Part shown: positions 48,598 through 59,711 of the stretch, piece after piece | How positions within the stretch are numbered: position 1 is the first letter of the stretch | How the letters are laid out: every line of letters starts with the position of its first letter | Source of the DNA: Thiobacillus sp. 65-29 | GTDB lineage: Bacteria > Pseudomonadota > Gammaproteobacteria > Burkholderiales > Thiobacillaceae | DNA length: 64,000 bases | Reading direction: 5' to 3' | Assembly (NCBI GenBank): GCA_001899775.1 | Contig: MKWN01000043.1 | Location: 1 to 64,000 of the forward strand | Position numbers and translations under genes: made by a program | The notes under the pieces: generated by a model | Database searches by the model: none | What the model saw: the letters and a program-made list of their open reading frames with translations, nothing else | Told to the model about the DNA's origin: nothing

Positions 48598-50982
48598 ATG
48601 CGCACGCCAGCCCTGTCCCTTCGCAGCATTTTCGGCCTCATCGTCGGCTTCATGGGCGTGCTCGCCCTCGCGCAGGCCTGGGTCAGTGGCGAAGTGCATC
48701 GCAGCCACGCTTACGCCAACCAGCGCCAGGCGATGGAGCGGCTGATCCATCTCAAGGCCGAGGACCTTCTGGCTGATCTTGCGCATCGCGCGGGCGACCT
48801 CGCGGCATCGCTGCAGTCGGGGACGGCCTTCCAGCAGGCGTTCCAGGCACGCGACACGATGGCGCTCGCGCGCATCATGGACGACCAGTTCCACGATTAC
48901 TACGTGACCACCGGCATGCTCAAGCTGAAGGAACTGGCGGTCTACGGCCCCGAGTTCGCACCGGTCGCGCGGCGCCGCGATACCCGGGCGCCGGATACGG
49001 GCGACGCCTGCGTGCCGTTGCTCCAGCGCGCTCGCGCGCGCAGCGGTCCGGACCGGATGAAGCTGCTGTCCGGGTTGTGCGAACACGCGCGCCAGCCCTA
49101 TTTTGCGGTGATCCATCCGATCGGCGGGCTGCGCCTGAAGGGCTACGTCGTCGTCGTCACCGACCCGGTACACAATCTGGCGGAGATGGAACGCATGCTC
49201 GGCATGCCGGTCGCGATCCGGACGGTTGCCGGCGCCACCCTTTACCGCTCACAGGGCTGGTCGGCCGACCCGGCGTCGGCCGGCACCATCGCTGCGCAAC
49301 ACGTGCTCGATGGCATCGACGGCCGGCCGCTGGTGTCCGTCGCGGCGGTCGAGAACGTGCAGGCCCTCATGGGCTACCTGCCGCGTGTGCGTTTCATGGT
49401 GATGGCGGCCGGAGCGGCGGTGACGCTCGCCGCCGTCGGGCTGGTGCTGTGGGTGCTGCGCCGCACCACCCTGCAGCCGCTGCGCGTGCTGACCGACCGC
49501 CTACAGCAGATCGGCACGAACCGTGCCCTGCTGGGCCAGCCCCTTCACGTCGGTGGCAGCAGCGAGATCCGCGCGCTGGCGCGCAGTTTCAACGACATGA
49601 ACGACGAACTCGGCGAGCTTTACGGCACGCTGGAAACCATGGCGTTCACCGATCCGCTCACCGGACTGCCCAACCGCAACCGGCTGCAGGAGCGCCTGTA
49701 TGCCCAGCTGCGGCCGTCGCGCGAGGGCTCCTCGCCCTTTGCGGTGCTGCTGATGGACATCGACCGCTTCAAGTTCGTCAACGAGACGCTCGGCCATTCG
49801 GTTGGCGACCTGCTGCTGAAGGCCGTCGCCACGCGCCTGCAGGGCGCACTGCGCGGCGAGACGCCCGCGGGCCCCGGTGTGGCGGGTCGCGAGGCCGACC
49901 TGATCGTGCGTCTGGGCGGTGACGAATTCGCCGTGCTCCTGCCCACCGTCGCCGACAGCGCGGCCGCGACGGGGGTCGCCCGCCGTCTCGGACAGGCGAT
50001 GGAAACGCCGTTTGCCGTGGGTGGCCATCAGCTGCGCGTCGGCGCGAGCATTGGCATCGTGCTGCATCCGCAGCACGGCACCAGCGTCAACGACCTGATG
50101 CGGCGCGCCGACGTCGCCATGTACAAGGCCAAGCAGACGCGGGCCGGGCATGTCGTCTACGATGCGGGTTTCGACGCCAACAGCCTGCGCCGGCTCACAC
50201 TCGAACGCGACCTGCGCGAGGCCATCGGCGGCGGCCAGCTGGTTCTGCATTACCAGCCGAAGATCGATCTGCGCAGTGGCAGGGTGTGCGGCACCGAAGC
50301 GCTGGTGCGCTGGCGTCATCCCGAACTCGGCACGGTGCCGCCGGACGAATTCATTCCGCTCGCCGAGCAGACCGGGCAGATTCGCGCCCTCACGGCCTGG
50401 GTGCTCGATCGCGCGGTGCAGGACTGCACCGGTTTTCGCAAGCGCGGCCACGATATCGGCGTTGCGGTCAACCTGTCCGCGGTCAACCTGCACGACGGCG
50501 ATCTGTGCGAAGAGGTGAAACAGGTGCTGGCGCGCTGGCAATTCGACCCTGCCGCACTGGTGCTGGAGCTGACCGAGTCCGCGGTGATGGCCGATCCCGA
50601 GCGCACGATCGAGGTGCTCGAGCAGCTGCGCGCGCACGGTGTCGGGTTGTCGATCGACGATTTCGGCACCGGCCATTCGTCGCTCGCCTACGTGAAGCGC
50701 CTGCCGGTGACCGAGATCAAGGTGGACCGCTCGTTCGTCCGCGATGTCGCCTCCGATACCGGTGACGCCGCGATCATCCGCGCCGTCGTCGAGCTCGCTC
50801 GCCATCGCGCACTCGACGTGGTGGCCGAGGGCGTCGAGGATGCACAGACCTACGCGCGCCTGCAGTCGCTCGGCTGCGGCATGGCACAGGGTTATTTCAT
50901 CGCCTGCCCCATGCCGGCGGAATCCTGTGTGGACTGGCTCGACGCCAGCGACCGGCGGATGCCCAGCTGCAGCACCGCTTGA
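48598..50982 (+). CDS. GGDEF-EAL protein with periplasmic sensor and HAMP
   Basis: 794 residues. Helix about 8-28; periplasmic sensor about 30-260 (double-Cache or haemerythrin-free type, containing a short Cys pair CVPLLQ/LLSGLCEHA); helix about 266-288; HAMP (about 290-345); GGDEF (about 355-515, RLGGDEFAVLLPT intact); EAL (about 535-780) with TEALVRWRHPELG, NLSAVNLHD, LELTESAVM, SIDDFGTGHSSLAYVKRLP, KVDRSFVRD and AEGVED. Both cyclase and phosphodiesterase motifs look complete. Tight spacing after the rhodanese suggests one transcript. Confidence 0.92.
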   Translation: MRTPALSLRSIFGLIVGFMGVLALAQAWVSGEVHRSHAYANQRQAMERLIHLKAEDLLADLAHRAGDLAASLQSGTAFQQAFQARDTMALARIMDDQFHDYYVTTGMLKLKELAVYGPEFAPVARRRDTRAPDTGDACVPLLQRARARSGPDRMKLLSGLCEHARQPYFAVIHPIGGLRLKGYVVVVTDPVHNLAEMERMLGMPVAIRTVAGATLYRSQGWSADPASAGTIAAQHVLDGIDGRPLVSVAAVENVQALMGYLPRVRFMVMAAGAAVTLAAVGLVLWVLRRTTLQPLRVLTDRLQQIGTNRALLGQPLHVGGSSEIRALARSFNDMNDELGELYGTLETMAFTDPLTGLPNRNRLQERLYAQLRPSREGSSPFAVLLMDIDRFKFVNETLGHSVGDLLLKAVATRLQGALRGETPAGPGVAGREADLIVRLGGDEFAVLLPTVADSAAATGVARRLGQAMETPFAVGGHQLRVGASIGIVLHPQHGTSVNDLMRRADVAMYKAKQTRAGHVVYDAGFDANSLRRLTLERDLREAIGGGQLVLHYQPKIDLRSGRVCGTEALVRWRHPELGTVPPDEFIPLAEQTGQIRALTAWVLDRAVQDCTGFRKRGHDIGVAVNLSAVNLHDGDLCEEVKQVLARWQFDPAALVLELTESAVMADPERTIEVLEQLRAHGVGLSIDDFGTGHSSLAYVKRLPVTEIKVDRSFVRDVASDTGDAAIIRAVVELARHRALDVVAEGVEDAQTYARLQSLGCGMAQGYFIACPMPAESCVDWLDASDRRMPSCSTA

Positions 50983-51156
50983 GGAAGCGCTGGGGGCCAT
51001 TCACTCCGACCGCGACTTCATGACGCCGCGCACCGCAGAATTCTGTCGGATTTCTTTACACTGAGTCGAGGTCTTGATGGAAATCTTCTCCATTGTGGAT
51101 CGCGCCCAAGAAAAAATCGTCAAATAATCATTAGCTTGTCAACGCATGCACCAAAT

Positions 51157-51172
51157 CGGCATGCCTGTTGCA
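51157..51172 (+). promoter_or_regulatory. Sigma-54 (-24/-12) promoter of the PEP-CTERM gene
   Basis: CGGCATG-CCTG-TTGCA has GG (51158-51159) and GC (51170-51171) exactly 10 bp apart, matching TGGCACG-N4-TTGCA at most conserved positions. It sits in the 328-bp gap 50983-51310, whose remainder is AT-richer with no gene. The predicted start is near 51183, giving a leader of about 128 nt. RpoN control of PEP-CTERM genes is known in floc-forming betaproteobacteria. Confidence 0.75.
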
Positions 51173-51310
51173 TAATTCCGCGCGGCCTTCTTGTCGGTGA
51201 CATAAACGAGAGGCCGCAGCGCATCCGATACCGATACCAAGCGCCGACCCGTGCGCGGAGCGCGGCAGGGCGCGGATGTTTTTTGACTTCAAAGTGCAGG
51301 AGTAGAGACC

Positions 51311-52042
51311 ATGTTTCAGAATATCGCCAAGTCCGCCGGGGCCGTCGCGCTCGGCCTGGCGGCGGCATCGTGGGGCGGCGCCGCGGCAGCCGTTCCGGTC
51401 ACGGTGAGTGGCACCACCGTCAGCTTCACGTTCGACGACGCGCTCGCCGGATTGTTCGGCGCCCCCGGCGTCGTCGGCGATGCGCTGGTCTTTACGCCGA
51501 CGAACTTCAAGGCGCAGGCGTTCAACAGTGCCGGGATCGTGTCGGCGAGCCAGACTTTCAACGTCCAGGTCAGCGCCAATCCGGGATACATGATCGCCGG
51601 GGTCACGCTCGACGAGGCAGGCGATTATTACAACCTCGGTTCCAGCAGTGCGGTGGCCGTGGGCGGACAGGTGCGCGTATTCGACCTGGAGACGCCGCTG
51701 GCGCCCGCGCTGACCGCCAGCATCGCGGCCAGCCAGCCGCTGACTGCGGTGACGAGCTTCGGCGCATTCGCAACCACCAACTGGGATGCGTCGGCCAGCC
51801 TGACACTGCCCGCGAGCGGATGGGGCGGGGCGGACGGCGCGATCAGCCACGTCAATGTCACCATCGAAAACATCCTGCTCGCGCGCAGCCTGATGCTGGG
51901 TGACGCGGCCTTCATCGAGAAGAAGTTCACCGGGCTCGCCATCGTCACCACGCCGGTTCCGGAACCGCAGGCCTACCTGCTGTTCGCCGCGGGGCTCGGC
52001 CTGGTCGGCTGGATGGCGGTGCGCCGCAACGGCAAGGTCTGA
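51311..52042 (+). CDS. PEP-CTERM sorting-domain protein
   Basis: 243-residue exported protein with signal peptide (about 1-27, ALGLAAASWGGAAAA) and a complete PEP-CTERM tail: VPEPQAYLLFAAGLGLVG, then WMAV and basic RRNGK. The tail is recognised by an exosortase, which is not in the window. The body is rich in Ala, Thr, Ser and Val, with FTFDDALAGLFGAPG, and has no named domain. Such proteins are linked to extracellular polymer and floc formation. Preceded by a sigma-54-type promoter. Confidence 0.93.
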   Translation: MFQNIAKSAGAVALGLAAASWGGAAAAVPVTVSGTTVSFTFDDALAGLFGAPGVVGDALVFTPTNFKAQAFNSAGIVSASQTFNVQVSANPGYMIAGVTLDEAGDYYNLGSSSAVAVGGQVRVFDLETPLAPALTASIAASQPLTAVTSFGAFATTNWDASASLTLPASGWGGADGAISHVNVTIENILLARSLMLGDAAFIEKKFTGLAIVTTPVPEPQAYLLFAAGLGLVGWMAVRRNGKV

Positions 52043-52049
52043 CCGTGTT

Positions 52050-52075
52050 GCGCGCCACCCTTCGGGGTGCCGCGC
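52050..52075. terminator. UUCG-capped hairpin between convergent genes
   Basis: GCGCGCCACCC-TTCG-GGGTGCCGCGC forms a stable imperfect stem with a UUCG tetraloop between the PEP-CTERM gene and the leftward gene at 52083. No T-run on either side, so termination would be by structure or Rho. Confidence 0.5.
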
Positions 52076-52082
52076 GGCGGGC

Positions 52083-52313
52083 TCAGGTGTTGCCGCCGCC
52101 TTCGTAAATTCCCATGCGCGCGCGTTCGAGCTCCTCCGCGTAGGTGAAGTGGCGCCCCGCGTTCGCGGTCATCCTGGCCGCGTCGCTGGTGCGGCCGTCA
52201 TGATGCAGGAGCGAACGGATCACGGCGTTGGCGTCGCTGATGGGCGGCACCATCAGCAGCAGCAGGCGTTCGTAGACATCGCGGTCGACACTGATCTGGA
52301 TTTGCTCGGACAT
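52083..52313 (-). CDS. Small ribbon-helix-helix-like protein
   Basis: 76 residues. The N-terminus IQISVDRDVYERLLLLMVPP followed by SDANAVIRSLLHHDG has the strand-helix-helix pattern seen in RHH/SeqA-N-type domains, so DNA binding is possible. The rest is short and basic with no named domain. CGGAGGT lies just before the ATG at 52313. The open frame upstream to 52481 is not supported by a ribosome site. It is convergent with the PEP-CTERM gene. Confidence 0.55.
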   Translation of the reverse strand: MSEQIQISVDRDVYERLLLLMVPPISDANAVIRSLLHHDGRTSDAARMTANAGRHFTYAEELERARMGIYEGGGNT

Positions 52314-52464
52314 GGCATACCTCCGAATGGGCTGAAGAAATTTAAACTTAGTCCAAAAACCTGACCGTTCAAGTCGGATTTGCCGTCGCGGCGGGGGATG
52401 ACGGACGCATGGCGCGGATTCTCGGCTAGCATTCGCTCTCGTCTTTCGCCTTCCCGCGCTTTTC

Positions 52465-54282
52465 ATGCCTTGCTTCGACACGCCCGTTCTGCGTGCCCTT
52501 CTCGACTCGCATCCCGGATTCGCCGGCGGGCCTGTCGATGACTCCGCGCTGCTCGCCGTCTACGATGCGCTCTATCCCCAGATCGAGGCGCGCATGTGGG
52601 CGGCGGACGATGCCGGCTTCGCCTGTTGGCTCGCCACCTGTCAGGCACTGTCCCGCGAACAGCAGGCGCTCATCGCCACACACGGCGGACGCAAACTGCG
52701 CCGCTTCGTGCTGGGCATTCCGGTCGCCGACCGCCCGGCGCACCTGCAGAACTGCCTGGAGAGCATCCTCCAGCAGTGCCGTCTGTACGGCTATGGCGGG
52801 CAGAACGCCGACGGGCGCTGGGAGGCGTTCACCGTGGTGGTTGCCGAGGACAGCGGCACGCCCGCGGCGGTCGCGGCACATCGCGCGCTGGTCGCCACCT
52901 ACCGCGAGCAGGGGCTCGATGTCGTGCATTTCGACCTGCCGGAACAGTACGCGCTATTGCAATCGATTCCCGCGGCCGAACGCGTGGCGCTGGGACGCCT
53001 GCTCACCACTCAGCCGGCGGAGCGCTTTCACCGCAAGGGTCAGGCGGCGAACCGCAACCTGTGCTACCTGAAGATGCTGCAGGTCGCGCGCGAGCCCGAG
53101 TCGACGCTCTACTATCTCGTCGACAGCGACCAGTCCTTCCTGGTCAACCGCCAGACGGCAACGGGCGAGCAGGCATTCGCCGCGCTCAATTATTTCCACT
53201 ATATCGACCGCATTTTCACGAGCGGCGAGGTGAACGTCCTGACCGGCAAACTGGTCGGCGACCCGCCGGTGTCGCCGGCGGTGATGGCGGCGAATTTTCT
53301 CGATGACCTGGCAGCTTTCGTCGAGCGCATCGGCACATGCGACCCGCACGCCGCGTGCAGCTTCCACGCGGCCAGTGCACCGCCGGCGGGTGATGCGGTG
53401 TATCACGACCTCGCCGCACTGTTCGGCTTCGATGGCGCCGCGACGCCTTGCGAATATCGCTGCCCGCTGCAGGGGCCGCATGACCACGCCGCGTGCTTCG
53501 ACCACTTCGCGGCGCGCCTCGGTGCATTCTTCTTCGGCGAGCATCCGACGCGCCGCACCCTGTTCCAGTACAGCGGCTCCTTCCTCGCGCACACGCCCGC
53601 ACGCACCGTGTATCCGGGCAACTACATCGTCGATTTCACCGGACTGCGCTACATCATCCCCTTCGGCCACCTGCGCCTGCGCATGTCGGGCCCCACCGCG
53701 GGACGCCTGATCCAGGCGGAGATCGGCGCGCGCTTCGCCTCGGCGAACCTGCCCATGCTGCACGGCCGCCTCGCCGCCGCCACGCTGCACGGCGAGTTCC
53801 GCCCCGGCGTGGCGCAGCGCGACGACGCCAGCGTCGACATCGCCGACGAATTCGAGCGTCAGTTCTTTGGCGACGTCATGCTGTTTTCCGTGGTCGAATG
53901 GCTGAAGCGGCGCGATCTCGCAGCCCTTGTCGATGCGCCGGCGGTGGCGGCGGTGGTGGCGCGGGTGGAAGACGAACTGCTCGATCTGTACAGCGCCAAA
54001 CACGCTGCGGTGAACGCGCGCCGCGCCGGGCTGGAGCGCTGGCTTGCCGCACCACCCGCCGCCTGGCGCGAGGCACCCGCACTCGCTGCGCTCGCGCGCT
54101 TCCTGCGCAATATCGCGGCGAATTTCGGCGATGATGCACCCGCCTGGCGAAAGATTCGTTCGCCTGCGCACCGTGAGGCGCGGCGCCGGCAGATCGTCGA
54201 TGCCCTGACGCATTACCGTGCCGAGCGTGCGGTGTGGGATCGCGTGGTCGGCCGTGGCGGGCCGCCTGCGATCAGCCGGTGA
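52465..54282 (+). CDS. Putative GT-A-type glycosyltransferase of unknown specificity
   Basis: 605 residues, no signal peptide or transmembrane helix seen. Residues about 78-235 look like a nucleotide-sugar fold: RRFVLGIPVADRPAHLQNCL (the family-2-like opening), FTVVVAEDSG, RKGQAANRNLCYLKML and a DxD-like YYLVDSDQSFLVNR (about 219). Middle cysteines and histidines (CDPHAACSFHAA, CEYRCPLQGPHDHAACFDH) may bind metal. The C-terminal third is helical. I do not recognise the exact family; the glycosyltransferase call is inference. Overlaps the convergent sulfotransferase-like gene by 11 bp. Confidence 0.5.
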   Translation: MPCFDTPVLRALLDSHPGFAGGPVDDSALLAVYDALYPQIEARMWAADDAGFACWLATCQALSREQQALIATHGGRKLRRFVLGIPVADRPAHLQNCLESILQQCRLYGYGGQNADGRWEAFTVVVAEDSGTPAAVAAHRALVATYREQGLDVVHFDLPEQYALLQSIPAAERVALGRLLTTQPAERFHRKGQAANRNLCYLKMLQVAREPESTLYYLVDSDQSFLVNRQTATGEQAFAALNYFHYIDRIFTSGEVNVLTGKLVGDPPVSPAVMAANFLDDLAAFVERIGTCDPHAACSFHAASAPPAGDAVYHDLAALFGFDGAATPCEYRCPLQGPHDHAACFDHFAARLGAFFFGEHPTRRTLFQYSGSFLAHTPARTVYPGNYIVDFTGLRYIIPFGHLRLRMSGPTAGRLIQAEIGARFASANLPMLHGRLAAATLHGEFRPGVAQRDDASVDIADEFERQFFGDVMLFSVVEWLKRRDLAALVDAPAVAAVVARVEDELLDLYSAKHAAVNARRAGLERWLAAPPAAWREAPALAALARFLRNIAANFGDDAPAWRKIRSPAHREARRRQIVDALTHYRAERAVWDRVVGRGGPPAISR

Positions 54283-55012
54283 GCGCCGCCGCGGCGTGCG
54301 TGATGAGCCGCGCGCGGCAGTCCGCGTAGGCCGCCTGCGCCTGCTGCAGCAGGGCGGCATCGAGCGCGGGTTGTGCGGAGCGGATCGGCGCGCGCACGAT
54401 GCGCCCGCTGGCGATGGCGGGCGAGGAATCGCCAGCGCCGGCCTCGCCGGTGCGGGCGAAGGTCCGGTAGTGCTGCGCCAGCGGCGAGCCAAGTTGCAGC
54501 CACGTACCCAGGGTGTCGAGCAGGCGCGCGCTGTCGTCGAGCACCAGTGGCGCATCGAAATAATGAAAGCGTCCGGCATGGCGTTCGGCGAACGCGGCGA
54601 GTGTGCGCAGGCGCGCGATGTAATACGCTGCCGCGCCGGCCGGGTCGGCATAGGGGTCGCGCCCGGGCTTGCGCGCGAACAGGTCGACGATGCTGCGCAG
54701 CGTCGGCGCGGGCGGGCGCAGCGATGTCAGTACGACCAGCGGCGTTGCGTCGAGGTAGTCGAGGGCGAGGGGGTAATCGTTGTGCAGCAGCTTGTCGAAC
54801 AGATAACAGCTGCCCGGCTTCAGGCGATCGTGCTCGCAGTAGCGCTGCCGCTGGGTTTCCAGGTCCGCGGGCGAGGCATAGCCCAGATGCATCTCGTAAT
54901 AGCCGTCGATCTCCGGGTGCGATCCGAGCAGATGCCCCACCAGACTGGTGTAGGCGCGCATGTGACTCAGCAGGAAAATGCGTCCGGCCGGGCGATCAGC
55001 GGCGCGGGGCAT
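54272..55012 (-). CDS. Sulfotransferase-like protein
   Basis: 246 residues. The N-terminus GRIFLLSHMRAYTSLVGHLL (about 10-29) resembles the 5'-PSB loop of sulfotransferases (usually RSGTT/S-L), and HPEIDGYYEMHLGY with SCYLFDKLLHNDY fits the following region. A possible 3'-PB segment is LVVLTSLRPPAPTLRSIVDL (about 92), where most have RDP. PAPS-dependent sulfation of a glycan or protein is plausible, not shown. It starts inside the end of dciA (17-bp overlap), so the two are co-transcribed. Confidence 0.55.
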   Translation of the reverse strand: MPRAADRPAGRIFLLSHMRAYTSLVGHLLGSHPEIDGYYEMHLGYASPADLETQRQRYCEHDRLKPGSCYLFDKLLHNDYPLALDYLDATPLVVLTSLRPPAPTLRSIVDLFARKPGRDPYADPAGAAAYYIARLRTLAAFAERHAGRFHYFDAPLVLDDSARLLDTLGTWLQLGSPLAQHYRTFARTGEAGAGDSSPAIASGRIVRAPIRSAQPALDAALLQQAQAAYADCRARLITHAAAALTG

Positions 55013-55430
55013 GATGGCGCAGCAGGCGGGTAAGCGCCTCCTTCAGCGGGCCGTCCTCGATGTCGGCGTTCAGATGGGCGAGACTGTCCAGCGCGGCGGC
55101 CGGCACGCCGGGCTTGTCGACGGGCGGGGCATAGCGCGCCAGCAGGTCGGGGTCGACGCTGACGCGCAGGTGATCGACGCCAACGCCCAGCCCCTCCAGC
55201 TTTTCGATGAGCGTTGCGCTGTCGTGGCGCAGCCGGCTGGCGACCGCGCCGCTGTCGCAGCCGAGCGCGAGCGTGCGCTGCTCCAGCTGCATCACCCGCA
55301 CGTGGCCGGCGAGCGCGGCGGGCAGCGCGCGGTCGAGCGCAGCCTGCACGCGCAGCAGCGCCTGCGCGCGCGCCGCGACCCCTTGCGGCAGCCCGCGAGC
55401 GAGCAGCTCGGCGAGACGGGCGGCACTCAT
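54996..55430 (-). CDS. dciA: DciA-like (DUF721) protein
   Basis: 144 residues with the DUF721 pattern ([40 protein letters not shown]) found in DciA, the ancestral loader of the DnaB helicase. A gene of this family divergent from secA is a conserved proteobacterial arrangement. 77 bp separate the two start codons. The tail (about 105-144) is variable. Confidence 0.8.
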   Translation of the reverse strand: MSAARLAELLARGLPQGVAARAQALLRVQAALDRALPAALAGHVRVMQLEQRTLALGCDSGAVASRLRHDSATLIEKLEGLGVGVDHLRVSVDPDLLARYAPPVDKPGVPAAALDSLAHLNADIEDGPLKEALTRLLRHHAPRR

Positions 55431-55507
55431 GCGGGCGTCACGGCCGGTCGGCCTGCTATGTTAAGATTCAAAGATTTACCGCGCCCTGCGGGCATTCCGG
55501 ATTCCCC

Positions 55508-58216
<2,709 letters not shown>

Positions 58217-58232
58217 GGAGGTAGGATTCTAT

Positions 58233-58460
58233 ATGCCCTATTACGTGTTCCGGATCGGCATGTTCAAGGTGCTGGAAAAGCAGGGCGAGTGGGCGGGCTT
58301 CAAGGATGCCAAGGCTCAGGTCAATGCATTGCGCAAGACGCTCGATCCGAAATCCGGCGACCGCTACAAGATGATCTTCGCCGACAACGAGCTTGCCGCG
58401 CAGGAAACGCTCGGCGCCGAGCGCGATCTCGATCCGAGCCTCGCCGGCGACGACTGGTAG
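58233..58460 (+). CDS. Small conserved-type protein downstream of secA
   Basis: 75 residues, MPYYVFRIGMFKVLEKQGEW... with AAQETLGAERDLDPSLAGDD at the end. Strong GAGGAGGTAGG ribosome site. Sixteen bases after the secA stop, so probably co-transcribed. Soluble, acidic tail; no domain recognised. Confidence 0.7.
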   Translation: MPYYVFRIGMFKVLEKQGEWAGFKDAKAQVNALRKTLDPKSGDRYKMIFADNELAAQETLGAERDLDPSLAGDDW

Positions 58461-58490
58461 GGCCGGCGGCAACTCCGGAGCGACCGCGCC

Positions 58491-58937
58491 ATGTCCGGAT
58501 ACAACGAGGGCGCCTATCATCAGGCGCGCAGCGAACACATCGCGTACCCGTGCCCCTTCGAGCGCGCGCTGCTGTCACGCTGCGTCGACTGCAACCGGGC
58601 GCTGCGCCTGAATCTTGCCGAGCGCGAAGCCATTTCCTGCGGCGATCCGGCCACACGTGTGCACTGCATGGAATTTCACCAGGATCTTCACGTCAACGCA
58701 CAGTTCGCCTTGAAGATGCAGGCCGGCACGGCGTGGCCGTTCGGCAAGGAAATCCGCGCCCAGTGTGGCGGGGTGCGTGGCCTGGGGGCGGCGCTGGGCG
58801 AGGCGGGCGATGCGGCCACCGACGTCGGTGCGAGCGTGCTGCGCGGCATCGAGCGCTGGGGAACGGTGGGCGCGTTTCCCTACTCTGAAATCATGCGCGC
58901 CGTGGTGCATTACGAACCTCGCAAGCGGCGATCCTGA
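58491..58937 (+). CDS. Cysteine-containing hypothetical protein
   Basis: 148 residues. Cysteines at CPFERALLSRCVDCNRALRL (about 21-40), ISCGDPATRVHCMEFH (about 49) and AQCGG (about 91) could bind zinc or an iron-sulfur cluster. The rest is helical. Follows the 75-residue gene by 30 bp in the secA operon direction. Family not recognised; possibly metal binding. Confidence 0.65.
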   Translation: MSGYNEGAYHQARSEHIAYPCPFERALLSRCVDCNRALRLNLAEREAISCGDPATRVHCMEFHQDLHVNAQFALKMQAGTAWPFGKEIRAQCGGVRGLGAALGEAGDAATDVGASVLRGIERWGTVGAFPYSEIMRAVVHYEPRKRRS

Positions 58938-58954
58938 GTCGCGTGGCGAATGAT

Positions 58955-59245
58955 CCTAAATACCGCAGTTGACCGCTTGATACATTCACCAACGCCGCAT
59001 GAATACTGAAAAGTCCGCCTTCGTTTGCCTTCACCTGTCAGGTGAGTCCGCTACGCACCCGCTGGCACGCCGGCTCACGCGCCTGCCTTTGCACCCGCAA
59101 GGGGCAGGCCGGATTCGTAAAGCCGCTTACGCGGCAACGACTCCGCTCTCGCGCCTCCTTGCAGGCCCCGGCCTGCGGCGTCGTTGCTTCGCGGCAGCCA
59201 CGCGATCCGACGCACCATCGGGCGCGTCCAACTGCGGTTTATAGG
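58955..59245 (-). mobile_element. MITE-like element, copy 3 (full length, 291 bp, inverted)
   Basis: Starts CCTAAATACCGCAGTTGAC and ends CAACTGCGGTTTATAGG. ATGAT flanks both sides (58950-58954 and 59246-59250), an apparent 5-bp target duplication. Same 291 bp as copy 2 but opposite orientation. It fills most of the 420-bp gap between 58938 and 59357; the remaining 107 bp after it is the leader of the next gene. Confidence 0.85.
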
Positions 59246-59357
59246 ATGATTCCGCAACAAGAGGTGTCGTGCGGAGAACGGTCGATGTGTGCGTCGCCGC
59301 ATTCGTCCCGGGGCCGGGTCGGCGGCTTGTTCAATGCCCCCGCACGAGGAGCATGCG

Positions 59358-59672
59358 ATGAAACGTCTGTCCACCCTGGCCTGCGCCCTGGTCATGGGCC
59401 TTGCGTTCAATGCCCACGCTGCCGATGCGGCACCCGACGTCGTCTACGGGTCCGAATTGATGTCCGCGCAGGAACGCCACGACTATCACGTGAAAATGCG
59501 TTCCCTGAAGACCGTGGAAGAGCGCGAGGCATTCCGCCTGGAGCACCACAAGCTGATGCAGGAGCGCGCGGCGGCGCAGGGCAAGACCCTGCCCGAGGTG
59601 CCGCCGCTGGACAAGGGTCGCGGTAGCGGCATGGGGCCGGGCGGCGGCATGGGACCCGGCTACAAGCGCTGA
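59358..59672 (+). CDS. Small periplasmic protein
   Basis: 104 residues. Signal peptide MKRLSTLACALVMGLAFNAH, then charged helical MSAQERHDYHVKMRSLKTVE and LEHHKLMQERAAAQGKTLPE, ending in a Gly/Met-rich tail (GSGMGPGGGMGPG). The helices and Met/His content are reminiscent of metal-responsive periplasmic proteins, and the neighbours are a sensor kinase and metal efflux genes. Assignment to metal stress is inference. GAGGA lies 8 bp upstream. Confidence 0.65.
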   Translation: MKRLSTLACALVMGLAFNAHAADAAPDVVYGSELMSAQERHDYHVKMRSLKTVEEREAFRLEHHKLMQERAAAQGKTLPEVPPLDKGRGSGMGPGGGMGPGYKR

Positions 59673-59711
59673 ACCGCAGCGGCGAAGGCCTGCCGGCGCG
59701 GTCGAAGCCCC

